Of a stretch of DNA of 64,000 bases, positions 20,028-31,396 are shown piece by piece (the first letter of the stretch is position 1; each line of letters starts with the position of its first letter). The notes under the pieces were generated by a model that was given only the letters and a program-made list of their open reading frames with translations, was not told the origin of the DNA and did no database searches. The stretch comes from Paraphoma chrysanthemicola. Its lineage: Eukaryota > Ascomycota > Dothideomycetes > Pleosporales > Phaeosphaeriaceae. The stretch lies in assembly GCA_020744225.1 (NCBI GenBank), contig JAGMWG010000011.1:558001-622000 (forward strand). Reading direction: 5' to 3'. Made by a program: the position numbers and the translations under genes.

Positions 20028-23000
20028 ATGCTTTGGGGATCCAACCTACAGACGCAGTCGACGCGAGACAGTCGCCGAAATCCATGGCACGAGGACGACT
20101 ATCTCCAGAATGGAAGGGAGCAAACAGAACCTCTAGACACGAGCGATAGCGAAACCAGCAGCCCCAATGGCATCGATCGTAATGCTGGCACCTGGGGCGA
20201 GCGCGACGCAGGCCGTCTGAATACTGCTACCGCTGCGGAGGATCTTCACATCCTGCGTGAAGAGCTGGCGTCCTTGTCCCGAACACGATCACATGGCACA
20301 CAACCAGACAGAAGCGACGGGATGTTTCGAACGATCAGCAGGAAAAGTACTCGTCAAAGCGCTCCCCGACGAGCCTCGATCGCGGATCATAGACGACGAA
20401 GCTCAGTCGCGCATACGGAAGACGGCTCAGAAGAGAAATGGGACAACGAGCATGAAGATATAGACGCTGCAGCTGCCGAGAAGGAGGACGGCTTTGAGTT
20501 GAGCGAATTCATGAAAGAAGGTCACTTCGAGAAGCGCACAAACGGCGAGTCAGCTAAGAAAGTCGGCGTCGTGTACAAGAACCTTACGGTCAAGGGCGTT
20601 GGGTCAACTGCAACGTTCGTGAGGACACTGCCCGACGCAGTGCTTGGAACTTTTGGTCCCGACCTCTACCACCTCATTTCGGGCTGGATACCGGCGCTAC
20701 GACTTGGACGGCATAAGCAAACACGGACACTCATCCACGACTTCTCAGGTGTGATAAAGGATGGCGAGATGTGTCTGGTGCTTGGACGACCTGGAAGTGG
20801 CTGTTCGACGTTTCTTAAAGCAATCGCGAACAACCGAGAGACTTACGCTGCGGTCGAAGGAGAAGTCTCATATGGTGGTATCTCTGCTGAGAAGCAAAAG
20901 AAGCAGTTCCGAGGAGAGGTCAATTACAACCCAGAAGACGATTCTCACATGGCCAATCTCAATGTCTGGCAGACGCTGTCGTTTGCACTCAAGAACAAGA
21001 CGAAGAAGAATGAGAAGGGTGACATTCCTATCATCCTAGACGCTCTGCTGAAGATATTTGGGATATCTCACACCAAACATACCCTGGTTGGTGACGAATA
21101 TGTACGCGGTGTGAGTGGAGGAGAGCGAAAGCGTGTTTCGATCGCCGAGACTCTCGCCACGAAGAGCACTGTGGTGTGTTGGGACAACTCCACGCGTGGA
21201 CTTGACGCATCTACGGCTCTTGACTACGCCAAATCCCTGCGAATCATGACAGATATCTCCAATAGGACGACATTTGTTACACTGTACCAGGCTGGCGAAG
21301 GCATCTACGAAGTGATGGACAAAGTCATCGTCATTGATCAAGGTCACTGCATCTATCAAGGCCCAGCCCGCGAAGCACGCCAATACTTCATCGACCTCGG
21401 ATTCCACTGTCCTGAGCGGCAAACCACCGCGGACTTCTTGACTGCTGTCACCGACCCCACCGAGCGCCAGTTCCGCGAAGGCTATGAAGATAAAGCGCCG
21501 AAGACACCCGAAGACCTAGAGAAAGCATTCAGGCAGTCCGAGTCATACAAGCGTGTGCTGAACGAAATCAGCGACTATGAAGAAGGTCTCAAGAAGAGCG
21601 AGTACCGCGACGCAAAGGAATTCGAGGGTGCCGTCAGAGAGAGCAAGAGTAAAACTGTACGCAAGAAGTCGCCCTTTACTGTGTCCTTCATTCGGCAAGT
21701 CCTGGCTTGTACGCAAAGGGAGTTCTGGTTGACGTGGGGCGACAAGACGACTTTGTATACGAAATTCTTCATCATTCTCGCCAACGGTCTGATCGTAGGG
21801 TCACTGTTCTACGGGCAATCGTTAGACACGTCTGGTGCTTTCAGTCGCGGCGGTTCACTCTTCTTCTCGATCTTGTTCCTCGGATGGCTCCAGTTATCTG
21901 AGCTCATGAAGGCCGTGTCTGGTCGCGATGTGGTCAAGCGCCACGAAGATTTTGCATTTTATCATCCCAGTGCAGTCAGTATTGCGCGAATCCTTCAAGA
22001 TTTCCCGCTACTGTTAGCCCAGGTTATCCCGTTCTGTAAGTATCTGAGTCTATTCAGGAAGCGCATTGGGCTAATCTTTTGCAGCACTGATCATGTACTT
22101 CCTCCAGGAGCTCGACGTCAATGTTAGCAAGTTCTTCATCTACTTTCTGTTCATCTACACGACTACGTTCTGCATCACAGCGCTGTATCGCATGTTTGCA
22201 TCGCTTTCGCCTACGATTGACGACGCGGTTCGATTCTCGGGTCTGGCACTCAATCTTCTCATCATCTACACCGGCTACGTCATTCCCAAACCCCAGTTGA
22301 TCAGCGAATACATTTGGTTTGGGTTCATTTACTATATAAACCCGATCGCCTATTCCTTCGAGGCAGTCGAAGCGAATGAATTCTCAGACCGAACCATGCA
22401 ATGCGCTCCTGGTCAGCTCGTCCCTCAAGGTCCAGGTGTCGACCCAGCATACCAGGGCTGTGCTTTGACTGGCGCTCGACCGAACTCAAAGAGCGTGCCA
22501 GGGGCTGACTATCTCCAAACATCTTTCGACTACTCCAGGTCGAATCTTTGGCGGAACTTTGGCGTTGTTATCGCCTTCTCCGTGCTCTACATTATCGTTA
22601 CTGTCATTGCGACTGAGACGCTTTCATTTGCGAAGTCTGGCGGAGGCGCACTGGTCTTCAAGAAGTCGAAGCGCGCCAAGCAGGCTGTCAAGGAGGATAC
22701 CGCTGATGAGGAAAAGGTCGTTGCAGGAGACACAAGTGGCTCCGATACCGCAGCGGCAGCAAACGAGGAAGAAGCACTTGAGTCCATCTCGGGAAGCGAA
22801 AGTGTATTCACCTGGAAGGATGTTGAGTACACGGTGCCATACCAAGGCGGTGAGCGTAAGCTACTGAACAAAGTCAATGGCTACGCCAAACCTGGAGTCA
22901 TGGTCGCACTTGTTGGTGCTTCGGGAGCAGGCAAATCTACGCTCCTGAATACTCTCTCACAGAGGCAGAGTATGGGTGTCGTTTCAGGCGAAATGCTCGT

Positions 23001-25080
23001 CGATGGCAAAGATCTTGGCAAGGTACGTCTGATGAGTGGCCCTGGAGAACTACACAGTCTCAAGTGATTACCGAAAGACGACAAATATCGATGTGTACTA
23101 CTTCAGGAATGTTTCAAGCTGACACATCGTACAGGCCTTCCAGCGCGGTACGGGCTTCTGCGAACAGATGGATCTCCATGACGGCACCGCAACGATCCGC
23201 GAGGCGTTGGAGTTCTCTGCGATCTTGCGCCAGGACAAGTCCATTCCCAAACAAGAGAAGCTCGATTACGTTAAGAAGATTATCGACCTCCTTGAGCTGC
23301 ATGATATACAGGATGCGCTCGTCTCTAGTCTAGGTGTGGAACAGAAAAAGCGCCTTACCATTGGAGTCGAGCTTGCCGCGAAGCCATCCCTACTCCTTTT
23401 CCTCGATGAGCCAACATCTGGTCTCGATAGCAATTCGGCCTACTCCATTGTGCGTTTCCTTAAAAAGCTAGCATCAGCTGGCCAGGCCATCGTCTGTACG
23501 ATCCATCAGCCATCCTCGGTGCTCATCCAACAGTTCGACATGATCCTTGCTCTCAATCCGGGAGGCAACACGTTCTACTTCGGTCCAGTTGGCGAAAACG
23601 GAAGCGAGGTGATCAAGTACTTTGGAGACCGTGGCGTGAAGTGCCCACCAAGCAAGAACGTTGCTGAATTCATCCTCGAAACGGCTGCGAAACCAGTCAA
23701 ACGCAAGGACGGCAGCCGCATCGACTGGAACGAAGAGTGGAAGAACTCGCCCAACAATCAGGAGATGCTCAAGGAGATTGATCGAATCAAGTCGGATCGC
23801 AGCAAGAAAGTCGCCGAGACCAAGGAAGTTGAACAAACCGAGTTTGCGGCTTCGGTATGGCTCCAGACTACCATGCTCACCAAGCGAACTTTTGTGCAAT
23901 ACTGGCGCGATCCGTCGTATCTCTACGGAAAGCTCTTCGTTGCAGTCATCATCGGTATCTTCAGTAAGTCTCCACCTCACTCCAACACTCCCCCAAAACC
24001 CCTGTAGACAAACAGCCCACGTTAAAACCCCTCACAAAATCCATTTTGAAGATATACAGCCCATACTAACACCAACGTAGACGGCTTTACCTTTTACCAA
24101 CTCGGCAACTCCATAGGGGACCTCCAAAACAGGATGTTCACATCTTTCCTCATCCTCCTCATCCCACCCACCATTGTCAATGCCGTCGTACCCAAATTCT
24201 ACCAGAACATGGCCCTCTGGCAAGCCCGCGAGCTCCCATCGCGTATATACGGCTGGATTGCGTTTTGTACAGCGCAAGTCGTTGCCGAGATCCCGATCGC
24301 TATTGCATCTTCAGTCTTGTACTGGTTGCTATGGTACTATCCCTCCGGCCTACCGACCGATTCCTCGACAGCTGGATACGTCTTCCTCATGACGATGCTC
24401 TTCTACCTATTCGTCAGCTCATGGGGCCAGTGGATCTGCGCCTTCGCGCCGTCGTTCACAGTCATTTCAAACGTTCTGCCGTTCTTCTTCGTCATGTTCG
24501 GCCTTTTCAACGGCGTAGTACGCCCGTACGCTGACATGCCCGTCTTTTGGCGGTATTGGATGGTAAGCCCAAAAGTTCACTGGAATTAGACACGATGGCT
24601 TTACTGACTTGTTGATAGTACTACGTCAACCCCTCGACGTACTGGATTGGCGGCGTCCTTGCTGCCACGCTGGACGGCATTCCCGTAGACTGCCAATCAA
24701 CCGAGACAGCCATCTTCGACGCCCCGCCAGGACAGACTTGTGGCTCGTATGCAGCGTCATTTGTCTCGCAAGCACCAGGATACCTACTCAATGCGAACGC
24801 CACGAGCGGGTGCCAGTACTGTCCGTATACAACCGGAAACGACTACCTTGCCACAATCAACATCAATGCCGGCGATAAGTGGCGCGATTTTGGCATCTTC
24901 TTGGCGTTTTGCTGCAGCAATTGGGCACTGGTGTACTTCTTCATCTGGTCTGTGAGGATCAAGGGCTGGAGCTTCGGGTTTGGTTATGTGTTTGGAGGAC
25001 TTGGCAAGGGTGTCGAGAAGGTGAAGGGTGTGGCTGGAGGAAAGAAGAAGAAGAAGAAGCAGGGCGAAAGTGAGGCTTAG
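20028..25080 (+). CDS. PDR-type ABC transporter (ABCG, full length)
   Basis: Five exons: 20028-22035, 22085-23022, 23135-23963, 24081-24562 and 24619-25080, giving 1572 residues in the reverse (NBD-TMD)2 order. NBD1 has the fungal degenerate Walker A GRPGSGCST (Cys for Lys, near residue 254), an intact signature VSGGERKRVS and a Walker B region ending WDNSTRGLD. NBD2 has a canonical GASGAGKST (near 949) and LLFLDEPTSGLDS, but a degenerate signature (LGVEQKKRLT). This split of good and poor half-sites is typical of Pdr5/Cdr1/AtrB relatives. Each NBD is followed by about six membrane helices. Energy-driven efflux of fungicides, plant toxins or lipids at the plasma membrane is expected. The C-terminus ends in a Lys run encoded by six AAG repeats (25042-25059). 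Confidence 0.95.
25042..25059 (+). repeat. AAG trinucleotide repeat in ABC transporter C-terminus
   Basis: Six tandem AAG units encode a lysine run five codons before the transporter's last residue. In-frame slippage would alter only the length of the basic tail. Confidence 0.8.
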
Positions 25081-25345
25081 GCGATGGGTAGGAGACTGCC
25101 GTTCTAGCAAACTAAGATATCTACGGCCTGTCTATAGTTGTATGGCTTTTTGGCTTTTTGGCTTGAGCAAATGAGCAAAGATCTACGCAAAATGCTACAA
25201 TCTAGCATATTACATTATGTGTCCATGTATGATGAGATGTGGGCTCCGCGCTATGTCGTTGATGTTGTCTTATCCGTGCTAGAAGCCATAGAACAGATAT
25301 ATGTGCCCACCTTCTCGGACCCCTACAACCACTGCTCAACCCATG

Positions 25346-26178
25346 CTAGGATTTTCTCGACACCAGCTCCCCATGATCATGGTACTTACCACAGAATGAC
25401 TCATTCATCTCAGCGAACCACTTCTGCTTCTTGATACCCGACCCTGGAGCCTTTCCCAGGTCCCTCAGCACATTTAGCACATCGATGAGGAACGCATGCG
25501 GAAGCATCTGACGGTTCGGTTCAATGTCAAATCTCCAAGTCTGCGCCATGAAGTCGACCACCAGTTTCCTCAACAGAGATCCGGCCGCAGTCTTGGTGTA
25601 TATCACCGAGAGATGAGCCGTCGGAGCCTTCCAATCCTCCGTCAGTTTCTGATAGAGCAGCGTGAGTGTCGCATTCTGCAAGGTCTGCATGCCGTGTTCA
25701 TGCGCGCAGAAATATACGGCGAGAATCTGTTCGCACGACAAGGGGATCTTGCCTTTTGTGGCACTCGTCGGCGACCAGAAGCGAGTCGAGTACAGCCAAT
25801 ACACAATCGTCTCGAAGGTTTCGGACTTTCGAAGGGCAGCTTCATCTTCTCTCTGGTATTGGTGTTTGCTAGCGTCTGCTGGAAGGAAGGCGAGCACTGG
25901 GCCAGGACGCCACGGTGGACCTGGAATTCCTTCTTGTTTGCACCGCGACCAAGAAGCACTGAAGCAAGTTTGTCGAAGCCGCCCCCTGCGTGGAAGCGAA
26001 GAGTTAGTCTTATAAGTAGGAAGACCGACGCGATCTTAGAATCGTACTCTGGAAGTGCAGTGCCGGTATGAGTACAGATCACAGCTTGCAGTTCTGGCTC
26101 TTTTACGATCGGTGTTGCTGCAACCGGGATGGCCATGATATTGACGCACGAGCCGTTTTGCTCGTTCTTGACTTGCAT
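25346..26178 (-). pseudogene. BTB/POZ-domain protein, frameshifted
   Basis: Reading left from the ATG at 26178 (or 26136), one frame encodes the first half of a BTB domain: FDKLASVLLGRG, FQVHRGVLAQCSPSFQQTL, then KMKLPFES. Near 25822-25832 BTB similarity moves to a second frame (SETFETIVYWLYSTRF) that continues to a stop at 25346. In intact BTB proteins these two halves are continuous, and no GT-AG intron can join them without losing conserved residues. A two-base gain or one-base loss in the GAAAGTCC region would explain it. BTB domains mediate dimerisation and cullin-3 adaptor roles. The C-terminal half (KWFAEMNESFCGKYHDH) fits small fungal BTB proteins. A sequencing error is as likely as true loss. 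A GTAAGT donor near the end leaves the 3' terminus uncertain. Confidence 0.65.
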
Positions 26179-26714
26179 TCGAGGTATCCGCGACTTGATA
26201 GATCGAAAATGGCGTATGAAAGTGATGCGTGTTCGGAGAGTATAGCGAGACTTGATGGGGCGGAAGAGTGAGGGTCATCGCGCCTTCCATATCAGCATAT
26301 ACCAAACGCGCTAGCATTGAGTTGTCAAGCACAGGGACGCGTCGTGAGGAAGGAGCGATGTTGCTCTGAGCTCAGGGACGATGAGCAACACCAATTGCGA
26401 CGTCGGATAGGCTGAGAAAGTGCATTGTGAGAGGAGCGAACATGTGCAACCAGCAAGACTTGAAATGGATGTTCACGCGGCAAGCAGGCAATATTCGGCA
26501 GATTCGAGGATGAACGGTTGAGTCAAGGGACGAAAGAGAAGTTGTGAAATGAAATGCAGGTGAAGTGCGTCGAGACTGGACTCGTTGCTCAATGCATTGG
26601 TCTACCGCTCTATCAGCACCACAGCGCCTGCTCACAAGTCATGCTGTTCGTACAGGTCATGATGATTCGTCATTTCCCGGCAACTTCACTGCCCACCACG
26701 CACGAGCCATCAGC
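26179..26714. other. Intergenic, 0.54 kb
   Basis: Upstream of the BTB gene and 3' flank of the proteasome beta6 gene. Nothing recognised. Confidence 0.4.
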
Positions 26715-27555
26715 TCAGTCCTTCTTCAGCGGAGTAAACGTCTCCGCTATGCCGTCCTTCGTGATGATCATCATCTGCAGGCCGTCACCGACCTCGATGT
26801 GCCTCTCCACGGCACTTGTGAAGGCATCCCGCACCAAGTCCTCAACGTGATCTTGCGACAGCGGCTCGATCTTTTTCGCCTGCAAGTCGTGTCCCGTTCC
26901 ACTACCCGGCTCGTACATGTTCTTGAAGTTGACCTGATTATCCAAAAAGGGCATAATCAGTGATGCCGCTGCACCTGCCGCCCTGCACTGCTCCCGCTCG
27001 TAGCTGCCGACCGGGTCGTAGGAGTACAGAGCTCCCTTACCCTCCTCATCGAGACCACCCAGAATGGCGTGTACGTAGTATGGGAAGAATCGCTTGTTGT
27101 AGAGGATGTGGCTGAGTCGTTGCGCGCATGCTGAGACGGTCATGGGCTTGCCGTGTTGGTACTTGTACATCTTGACAATGGTGTCGAGGCGTTCTTTCAG
27201 CGCATCACCGTCGGCCGCGAAGCCCACCACTGAGAGTACTATCTTGGCACCCTTGTTGTCTGATCCCTCTCCGCCGATCTTGAACAGTTTCGGTGCGTAT
27301 CGTGTGTTGATGTTGTAGCCGGAGGTTGACCGTGTGTCGCCTGCGAGGATGGCGAAGTCCGCACCTGAGATACCGAGCGTTGAGCCACCGTTGTCGGTGT
27401 AACTAGCATGTATTAGTATTTATAAGATACGGTGCTAAGATTACATACGGATAGAAGCCATGCTGCCGTTCGCCAGAGGGTGCAGCTGTGGGGGTTTGCT
27501 TGAACGAGTAACCTGGACCGCCTTGCGGAGGTGCTCCGGAGAAGATCGCGGCCAT
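26715..27555 (-). CDS. pre7: 20S proteasome subunit beta6 (PRE7/PSMB1 orthologue)
   Basis: Two exons: 27555-27449 and 27402-26715, with a 46-base intron splitting a Pro codon, giving 264 residues. The core opens with YTDNGGSTLGISG and DFAILAGDTRST, followed by NGFAADGDAL-like GFAADGDALKERL, KRFFPYYVHAILGGLDEEGKG and GSYEREQCRAAGAAASLIMPFLDNQVNFKN. These are diagnostic for beta6. It lacks a catalytic N-terminal Thr, as beta6 always does, and forms part of the inner ring of the 20S core. The N-terminal extension of about 36 residues is Pro/Gly-rich and probably disordered. A promoter element shared with the beta7 gene lies about 160 bases upstream (27717-27734). Confidence 0.97.
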
Positions 27556-27682
27556 TGTGAGAAGTCGTATCACTTGCGAGTAGATGTCGGGTCAAATGGA
27601 GTGGTTCCGTGGGGTAAATGTGAGCGGAGACAAGGTAAAAGTGGCAGTGGTGATTGCTGGCGATGTGGATGGAGCTCGAGTT

Positions 27683-27694
27683 GACGCGGAGCTC
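27683..27694 (-). promoter_or_regulatory. Inverted partial copy of proteasome promoter element
   Basis: On the minus strand this reads GAGCTCCGCGTC. Eleven of its 12 bases (AGCTCCGCGTC) equal the end of the PRE4 element, and it lies only 22 bases from the full PRE7 element. Confidence 0.4.
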
Positions 27695-27707
27695 TGAAGC
27701 CTACATA

Positions 27708-27734
27708 TGCCAAGACTGGTCCGAGCTCCACATC
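27708..27734 (+). promoter_or_regulatory. Candidate proteasome promoter element (PRE7 copy)
   Basis: TGCCAAGAC (27708-27716) is followed directly by TGGTCCGAGCTCCACATC (27717-27734). The element begins 162 bases upstream of the PRE7 ATG, on the strand opposite the gene. The PRE4 promoter holds the same two blocks in the same order, strand and distance. It is unlike the yeast Rpn4 site (GGTGGCAAA), which I do not see here. Function is inferred from the coincidence. Confidence 0.55.
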
Positions 27735-28000
27735 ACCGCAAGGGGACTCATCACGCAGTATCCTGTGTTCATAAGAAAAAGCAGTCTCATTTGGTAAATC
27801 TGATGCTCTTCATTTCATTCATGTGTCACACTCATAGGATGGAGATCATACTCCCGTAGGCAGACCTGCAGGAACTATACAAGCAATCATGGACGAGTCT
27901 TGAATGCACAAGTACTCCCAGTTCAAGAGAACGGACGTGCTCGTGAATACCACACCGACTCCTCCTCGTCGATAGTCGAACATTCGTCCGCCGTATCTCA

Positions 28001-28997
28001 CTATCCTTCCCTTCCCAGCACCTTCCGCCACGGAAATTCTTCTCTGAACCCCACCATTTCCTTCATCTTCTTATTACTCACCGGCGAGTCCCTCTCACCC
28101 ATCTTACCCAAAATCTCTGTTCTCGGACACGCCTTCCTCAACCACTCCTCCGAGCTCCCCTCACCCTCTACTGTTATCTCATCGTTCACCGCATTAAACA
28201 CCTGGAACCCCAAGCCGTCCGTCTTCAAACAACACTCCACCATATTCCCCAGATCTCTCGCGTCCGTGTAACTCCAAATATGCACCTTGAAATCCTTTGG
28301 CCGCGTAAGGTACGCTTCGAACTTCTGTGCATGCTTCTCAGGCTCGATCACCGCGCTGATCCGTAGACAATAAATATCCACGCCTTTGAAACGCTTGGCG
28401 AAACTATGTGCAATTTTCTCCATGCACACTTTGCTTGTGGCGTAAACATCCATGGGTTCTATGGGCGAGTCTTCGGTCAGTGGAAAGTGTGGAAAGTCGA
28501 CGTCGCCTTCTGCGTACGAAACGCCATACGTAGTGACCGAGGAGGCGAGTATGATTTTCTTGATGCCGAGTTTGCAGGCGGCTTCGATGATGTTGTACGA
28601 GCCCATGGTGTTGATGCGGAATGTCTCGTTGTCGGGTACGCGCATCGGTTGGGGTATGCCTGGCCGTGTCAGCCGGTTGTAAGTATTCGAGTCGCTTTGG
28701 TGGTCAATTCAAAGCAATCAAGCAAGAAGATAACTTACCTGCAAAATGCACAACTGCGTCCGGAGTTTTGATTGGATCCATGAATGGTTCACTGACGCGG
28801 AAGTGACATGATAGACTATTGAATGCCTGGGCTCCATCCGTGAGGTCGGCCTTCAGCGTGTAGACGTTCGGATTGTCAAGTGGTGCGACATCTACATTGA
28901 GAATCTCATGCCCAAATGAAACCAACTTCTCGACGACATGCCGGCCTGCTACGCCAGAACCCCCTGTGAAGACTATTCTCTTAGCGTTTGAAGACAT
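28001..28997 (-). CDS. NAD-dependent epimerase/dehydratase (extended SDR)
   Basis: Two exons: 28997-28739 and 28659-28001, with a 79-base intron, giving 305 residues. The N-terminal Rossmann motif is RIVFTGGSGVAGRHVVEKL (GxxGxxG), followed by an acidic residue after the second strand (NVDVAP). DAVVHFAG is the usual NAD-contact strand. The catalytic Tyr-x3-Lys appears as YATSK near residue 160, with ASSVTTYG before it. The enzymes of this family oxidise, epimerise or dehydrate nucleotide sugars or related substrates; which one cannot be read here. It sits between two proteasome genes on the same strand, but has its own promoter and no evident functional link. Confidence 0.9.
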
Positions 28998-29355
28998 TGT
29001 GTCTGACTTAGATAATGGACGCTGTTAAAACTATCGATATGGGCAGGAGGAAGACCTTATAACAAAATGGGCAATGATAATGGATTGATTAGCCTCATGC
29101 TTGTTACATCGGGGAGCTACCCCGCTCTAAGTGGCTGGGCCCATGTTGTGAGCCTATGTCATCTCACGGCTACTGTTTTTGGTGACAACGCTCTTGAAAG
29201 AGTCACACTTGAGCATCGTTGCCCAAGGTGCATTTGTCATACCTTGACTGGGTAGGCGTAGTACGTTCATTCATGTCTATCATGTAGCCCTGTCGGCTGA
29301 CCTGTCTGTCGACGGTGATCAATCGTCATCGCGCCCACCCTATGGTCATCGCGAC
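28998..29355. other. Intergenic: epimerase promoter, PRE4 3' flank
   Basis: 0.36 kb. Nothing specific recognised; no copy of the proteasome element is seen here. Confidence 0.4.
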
Positions 29356-30248
29356 CTACGCGGTCTGCGTGCCATAACCCCTTATCCTGTCGGCAAACGC
29401 CCAGCTCTGGTTCTCGAGCTTGACGTCTTCGTCCAGGCTGACACCCTCTTTGGTGATTACCGCAATGGAGTACCTGTCCATGCTCCTAGCATCCCTGTAG
29501 AAGAGGACCTTCATGCACTCCTTGATCTTGTCCACCGCCTGCTCTTTCGTAACGTTCTGAACGGAAGCCTCGTCTGGCAGGATCGTGCGCAGAATGGGTT
29601 GAGCAAGATGCGCGCCGAAGCCCGTGGCTAATGACGGTGACGAGAACGTGGTGCCGAGGAGATCTGCGCTTGCGAGGAAAGGCTTTGACTCCCCGTCCAT
29701 GCCAACGATGAGCAAGTGATTCCATAGCGGGTCGAACTTCGATCGGCGGTTGTACATGACTTTGGCGAGATATGTGTGCAGGTTCTTGGCATTTAGAGGT
29801 GTCTCGGTCGAGGAGTAGTTCTCGCGGATGTCGAGCGAATTGAGGAGGCGATCAAGGTACTGCATGTCTGAGACGTCACCGCCGAATCCCACGACGACCT
29901 CATCGTTGAATTTCCGTAGGCGCTTGACGTCGGTGAAGCGGGCGAGGGATCCGTATGAAGCTAAGCCACACTGTCAGCGTGATGTACACATCAACTACTA
30001 GCTGACTGTTGTGTGTCGTACCTAAGTTATCTGCTGCGATGACCACGCCATCCTTGAACTTCGCCGCAAGCACTGAGGTACCAGTCACGATCGGGCTCTG
30101 TGTATGCTGGTTCGGGCCAGCGGTCTGGAAGTGGGATGGGTCGTAGGCGCCGTATACGTCATCTCTAGGCTATTGCATGTCAGTAACAGTGCGGTTTGGT
30201 ATGGGCGGAGCTGCGTACACGGCCCCAGGCTTGTGGTAGGTGGTTCAT
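29356..30248 (-). CDS. pre4: 20S proteasome subunit beta7 (PRE4/PSMB4 orthologue)
   Basis: Three exons: 30248-30219, 30169-30022 and 29960-29356, giving 260 residues. The first exon is only 30 bases and encodes MNHLPQAWGR, which matches the start of the yeast protein in character. Then come PIVTGTSVLAAKFKDGVVIAADN, the SYGSLARF region, GFGGDVSDMQYLDRLL, YNRRSKFDPLWN, LATGFGAHLAQPILR, LFYRDARS and the C-terminal IRGYGTQ, all diagnostic for beta7. It is an inactive beta subunit; its long C-terminus helps dock the two half-proteasomes. Its ring neighbour, beta6, is encoded 1.8 kb away. It shares a 222-base divergent promoter with the HCNGP-like gene. Confidence 0.97.
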
Positions 30249-30470
30249 TTTGAGGTTTTAGGCTGGTTATCGTGGATGGTGTTGATTCTGGGATTTGGAC
30301 GGAGCGATTTGGAGTGATGGCCGGGGAGTGGAGGTAAAGGCGTGGCTGATGGTGATAGACGGGCAGGCAGCTGGTGGTTGCGAAGCTCTTGCCAAGACAT
30401 GTGATGGTCCAAGCTCCGCGTCCATCATCCTTCCTTGAGGATTGCATGTGAGTAATCACTCTCCGGCAAA
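30249..30470. promoter_or_regulatory. Bidirectional promoter PRE4 / HCNGP-like gene
   Basis: Only 222 bases separate the two divergent start codons. The proteasome element occupies 30390-30422, nearer the HCNGP-like start (about 50 bases) than the PRE4 start (about 160). Confidence 0.7.
30390..30422 (+). promoter_or_regulatory. Candidate proteasome promoter element (PRE4 copy)
   Basis: TGCCAAGAC (30390-30398), a 6-base spacer, then TGGTCCAAGCTCCGCGTC (30405-30422). Fifteen of 18 bases of the second block equal the PRE7 copy; all three differences are purine transitions. The block starts 157 bases upstream of the PRE4 ATG. Confidence 0.55.
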
Positions 30471-31396
30471 ATGCTTGGGATCAATTACGAGAGCAGCGAT
30501 GATGACGAGGCGATCCCCGCGACTAAAGCAGATGTAAGGCGCAGAGATGTACGCAAAGGACCTCGATAGCTACTAATATTGAGTTGACAAACACTCTCCC
30601 AGTAGTCGCGCCTGCACCAGAACCTCTATCTGAGCCTGCACCACTTGAGCAGCCCGCGGCATCTACAGCACCACTCAATGGCCCGGCGCAAGGCCCAACC
30701 GTATCGCCGCCTCCAGCGGAAGAGGATTTGGCCAACAATGCACCACCAGGCTCTCCGTACACGTCGAATCGCGCCCTGATACAAAACCTCACGCTGCCTA
30801 CTGTGCCGAACTTCAACATCCCGTCTTCCCCGCCTGGATCGCCGCCGCAAAAGGCCACCAAGAAATTCGCACAGTTTCTAGAGCTGAAGAAGAAAGGGCA
30901 GCATTTCAACCAGAGACTAGAAGGATCGTCTGTACTGCGAGACCCAGGCCATCTACTGAAGCTCATGGACTTCGCTGGCATTGTTGGGGAAGAGCAATAT
31001 GCTTCCACGCTCTCAGACGACGTCGCGATCCCTACTGTGTTCCCGGAGTGGGCGTATGCGGAGGAGTTGAAGGCATCACAGAAGCAGATCCTCAAAATAA
31101 AGGAACAAAGCCGGTCCAAGGTCCCCAGAGACGCGATTGACTTCGTCTCATCGACCCGTTCGGGCACATCCAGCGGAACAGGCACGCCATCAGGAAAGGC
31201 CTCCCGACTGAGTGCTTCGGGAAGAATCATGGCTGCTGCTGGTGACGATCAATCGAGTCGTTCTTCTTCTGTTCTTGCAGGGAAACGGAAGGAGTTGGAA
31301 CACAGGAGCCGCGACAGCTCGGAATCAAGAAGTGGGTGGAAGAGTGGATCGAGATCACCAAAGAGGCGGCGATCACGTTCGAGGGAACGACGTTAA
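30471..31396 (+). CDS. HCNGP / SAP30BP-like nuclear protein
   Basis: Two exons: 30471-30533 and 30584-31396, with a 50-base intron, giving 291 residues. The start MLGINYESSDDDE is the classic opening of HCNGP family members. A Pro-rich disordered stretch follows, then the conserved HCNGP core (about 105-195) with KFAQFLELKKKGQHFNQRL, LRDPGHLLKLMDFAGI and the downstream FPEWAYAEELKASQ. The C-terminus is an RS-like basic tail (SRSPKRRRSRSRERR), suggesting nuclear or spliceosomal association. Human SAP30BP works in transcription and in splicing of short introns; the exact role in fungi is not established. It is divergent from PRE4 and may share its regulation. Confidence 0.9.

Larger units (their letters stand above)
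27556..28000. other. Intergenic: PRE7 promoter, epimerase 3' flank
   Basis: 0.45 kb. It carries the 18-base element at 27717-27734 with TGCCAAGAC just before it, plus an inverted partial copy at 27683-27694. The right part is the epimerase 3' flank. Confidence 0.55.
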
